7,470 nucleotides of DNA from Hahellaceae bacterium (GTDB lineage Bacteria > Pseudomonadota > Gammaproteobacteria > Pseudomonadales > Oleiphilaceae), in NCBI GenBank assembly GCA_016716085.1, contig JADJWY010000019.1, positions 1-7,470 on the forward strand, written 5' to 3'. This document shows positions 7,063-7,470 of the stretch, piece after piece; position 1 is the first letter of the stretch; the number at the start of each line of letters is the position of its first letter. Position numbers and translations under genes: made by a program. Under the pieces are notes generated by a model. The model did not search any database. It saw only the letters and a program-made list of their open reading frames with translations, and was not told the DNA's origin.

Positions 7063-7441
7063 TAACTCCAGGGATCATCGAAGCTGTTATGATGATCCCA
7101 GCCGCTGGTGTGCTCAAACGGGTCACTCTGAAAGCTGTCGTGGGGAAACGTGTCATTTAAATCGGTGCCATAGGGGTTACCCATGACATCGACGCCACCG
7201 ATGTCACCCATCATGGGCAGACCCGTTGCCGGATTGATCGAAGCACCGCTTGCGAAATGCTGATCATGCGTATCTTGGTCCAGACTATCCTGAAATGTAC
7301 TATTCCTCGACAATCTAGCAAAATCATCGTTGTCGAACAGCCCGGAATGATTCCCCTGACTGAACGATTGACGGTTTCCGGTTGACCCGAGCAACCCTTC
7401 AAAACGGACAGTAGTATAAAGACGGAAATGAATACGAGCAT
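7062..7441 (-). CDS. Small single-pass membrane protein of the 'NPATGLPM' type (one frameshift)
   Basis: ATG 7441 is preceded by GAGGA (7452-7448) with a 6-base gap, a good ribosome-binding site. It opens with a hydrophobic helix, MLVFISVFILLSVLKG. That frame then degrades. One added base at the CCC run at 7395-7397 (plus strand) joins it to the overlapping frame, which reads LLGSTGNRQSFSQGNHSGLF and ends SFDDPWS at TAG 7062-7064. The restored protein is about 126 residues: one N-terminal membrane helix and a polar, Asp/His/Ser-rich tail. The core INPATGLPMMG with GGVDVMGNPYG (7161-7238) matches, from memory, a motif in short uncharacterised proteins of gammaproteobacteria. No function is known to me. 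The gene converges on the barrel gene. An alternative start at GTG 7454 keeps the tail in one frame but loses the membrane helix. Confidence 0.65.
7071..7099. repeat. Perfect 9-bp inverted repeat inside the 3' end of the small membrane protein gene
   Basis: GGGATCATC (7071-7079) is the exact reverse complement of GATGATCCC (7091-7099), with an 11-base loop. It encodes part of the protein tail (WDHHNSFDDPW) on the minus strand. It also lies 40 bases past the stop of the barrel gene on the plus strand, so it could fold at the 3' end of that transcript. Confidence 0.6.
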
Positions 7442-7470
7442 GGCGCGTCCTCACGTTTGCGGTTAATGTG

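Noticed and set aside
1..7470. tRNA, rRNA, CRISPR array, insertion sequence or attachment site
   Set aside because: No cloverleaf, no regularly spaced repeats, no transposase or integrase reading and no terminal repeats were seen on either strand.

Overview
The window looks like chromosomal DNA of a gammaproteobacterium with moderate-to-high G+C. The support is a RecQ helicase with the full RecQ/HRDC layout, a CadC/ToxR-like membrane-anchored winged-helix regulator, an outer-membrane beta-barrel ending in Phe, and a small 'NPATGLPM' membrane protein. I cannot name a genus. No RNA gene, insertion sequence, integrase or CRISPR array is visible.

Layout: (1) 1-419 (+), the tail of an unrecognised gene cut by the window start. 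(2) about 433-2624 (+), a large unrecognised gene whose first half carries an RNase H-like/DUF3800-like D-E-D residue pattern and whose second half is helical and TPR-like. (3) 2628-4809 (-), recQ, tail to tail with gene 2 across a 3-base gap. (4) a short divergent intergenic region, 4810-4918. (5) about 4919-6225 (+), a transcriptional regulator with a cytoplasmic winged helix, an Ala-Asp linker, one membrane helix and a periplasmic domain. (6) 6226-6370, a GT-rich control region with a candidate promoter. (7) 6371-7031 (+), an outer-membrane beta-barrel protein. (8) 7062-7441 (-), a small single-pass membrane protein convergent with gene 7.

Nearly every gene is broken by single-base frame changes, and one gene has an in-frame TAG. 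In each case the protein carries on sensibly in another frame: recQ motifs are split over at least three frames, the regulator's DNA-binding domain over two, the barrel over two. Because all genes are affected, many at short homopolymers, I read most breaks as base-call or assembly errors. Genes are therefore given as single restored loci. A few substitutions at near-invariant RecQ residues leave real decay possible.

The most interesting signal is regulatory. The same composite motif, TGTGCA-N4-TGTGAA, with two half-sites 10 bp apart, occurs once upstream of the regulator gene and once upstream of the barrel gene. There it sits in a run of five TGTG boxes spaced 10-12 bp that leads into a plausible sigma-70 promoter. 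This suggests, as inference, that the membrane-bound regulator controls itself and its neighbouring outer-membrane protein. The RNase H-like/TPR gene is the best candidate for undescribed biochemistry.
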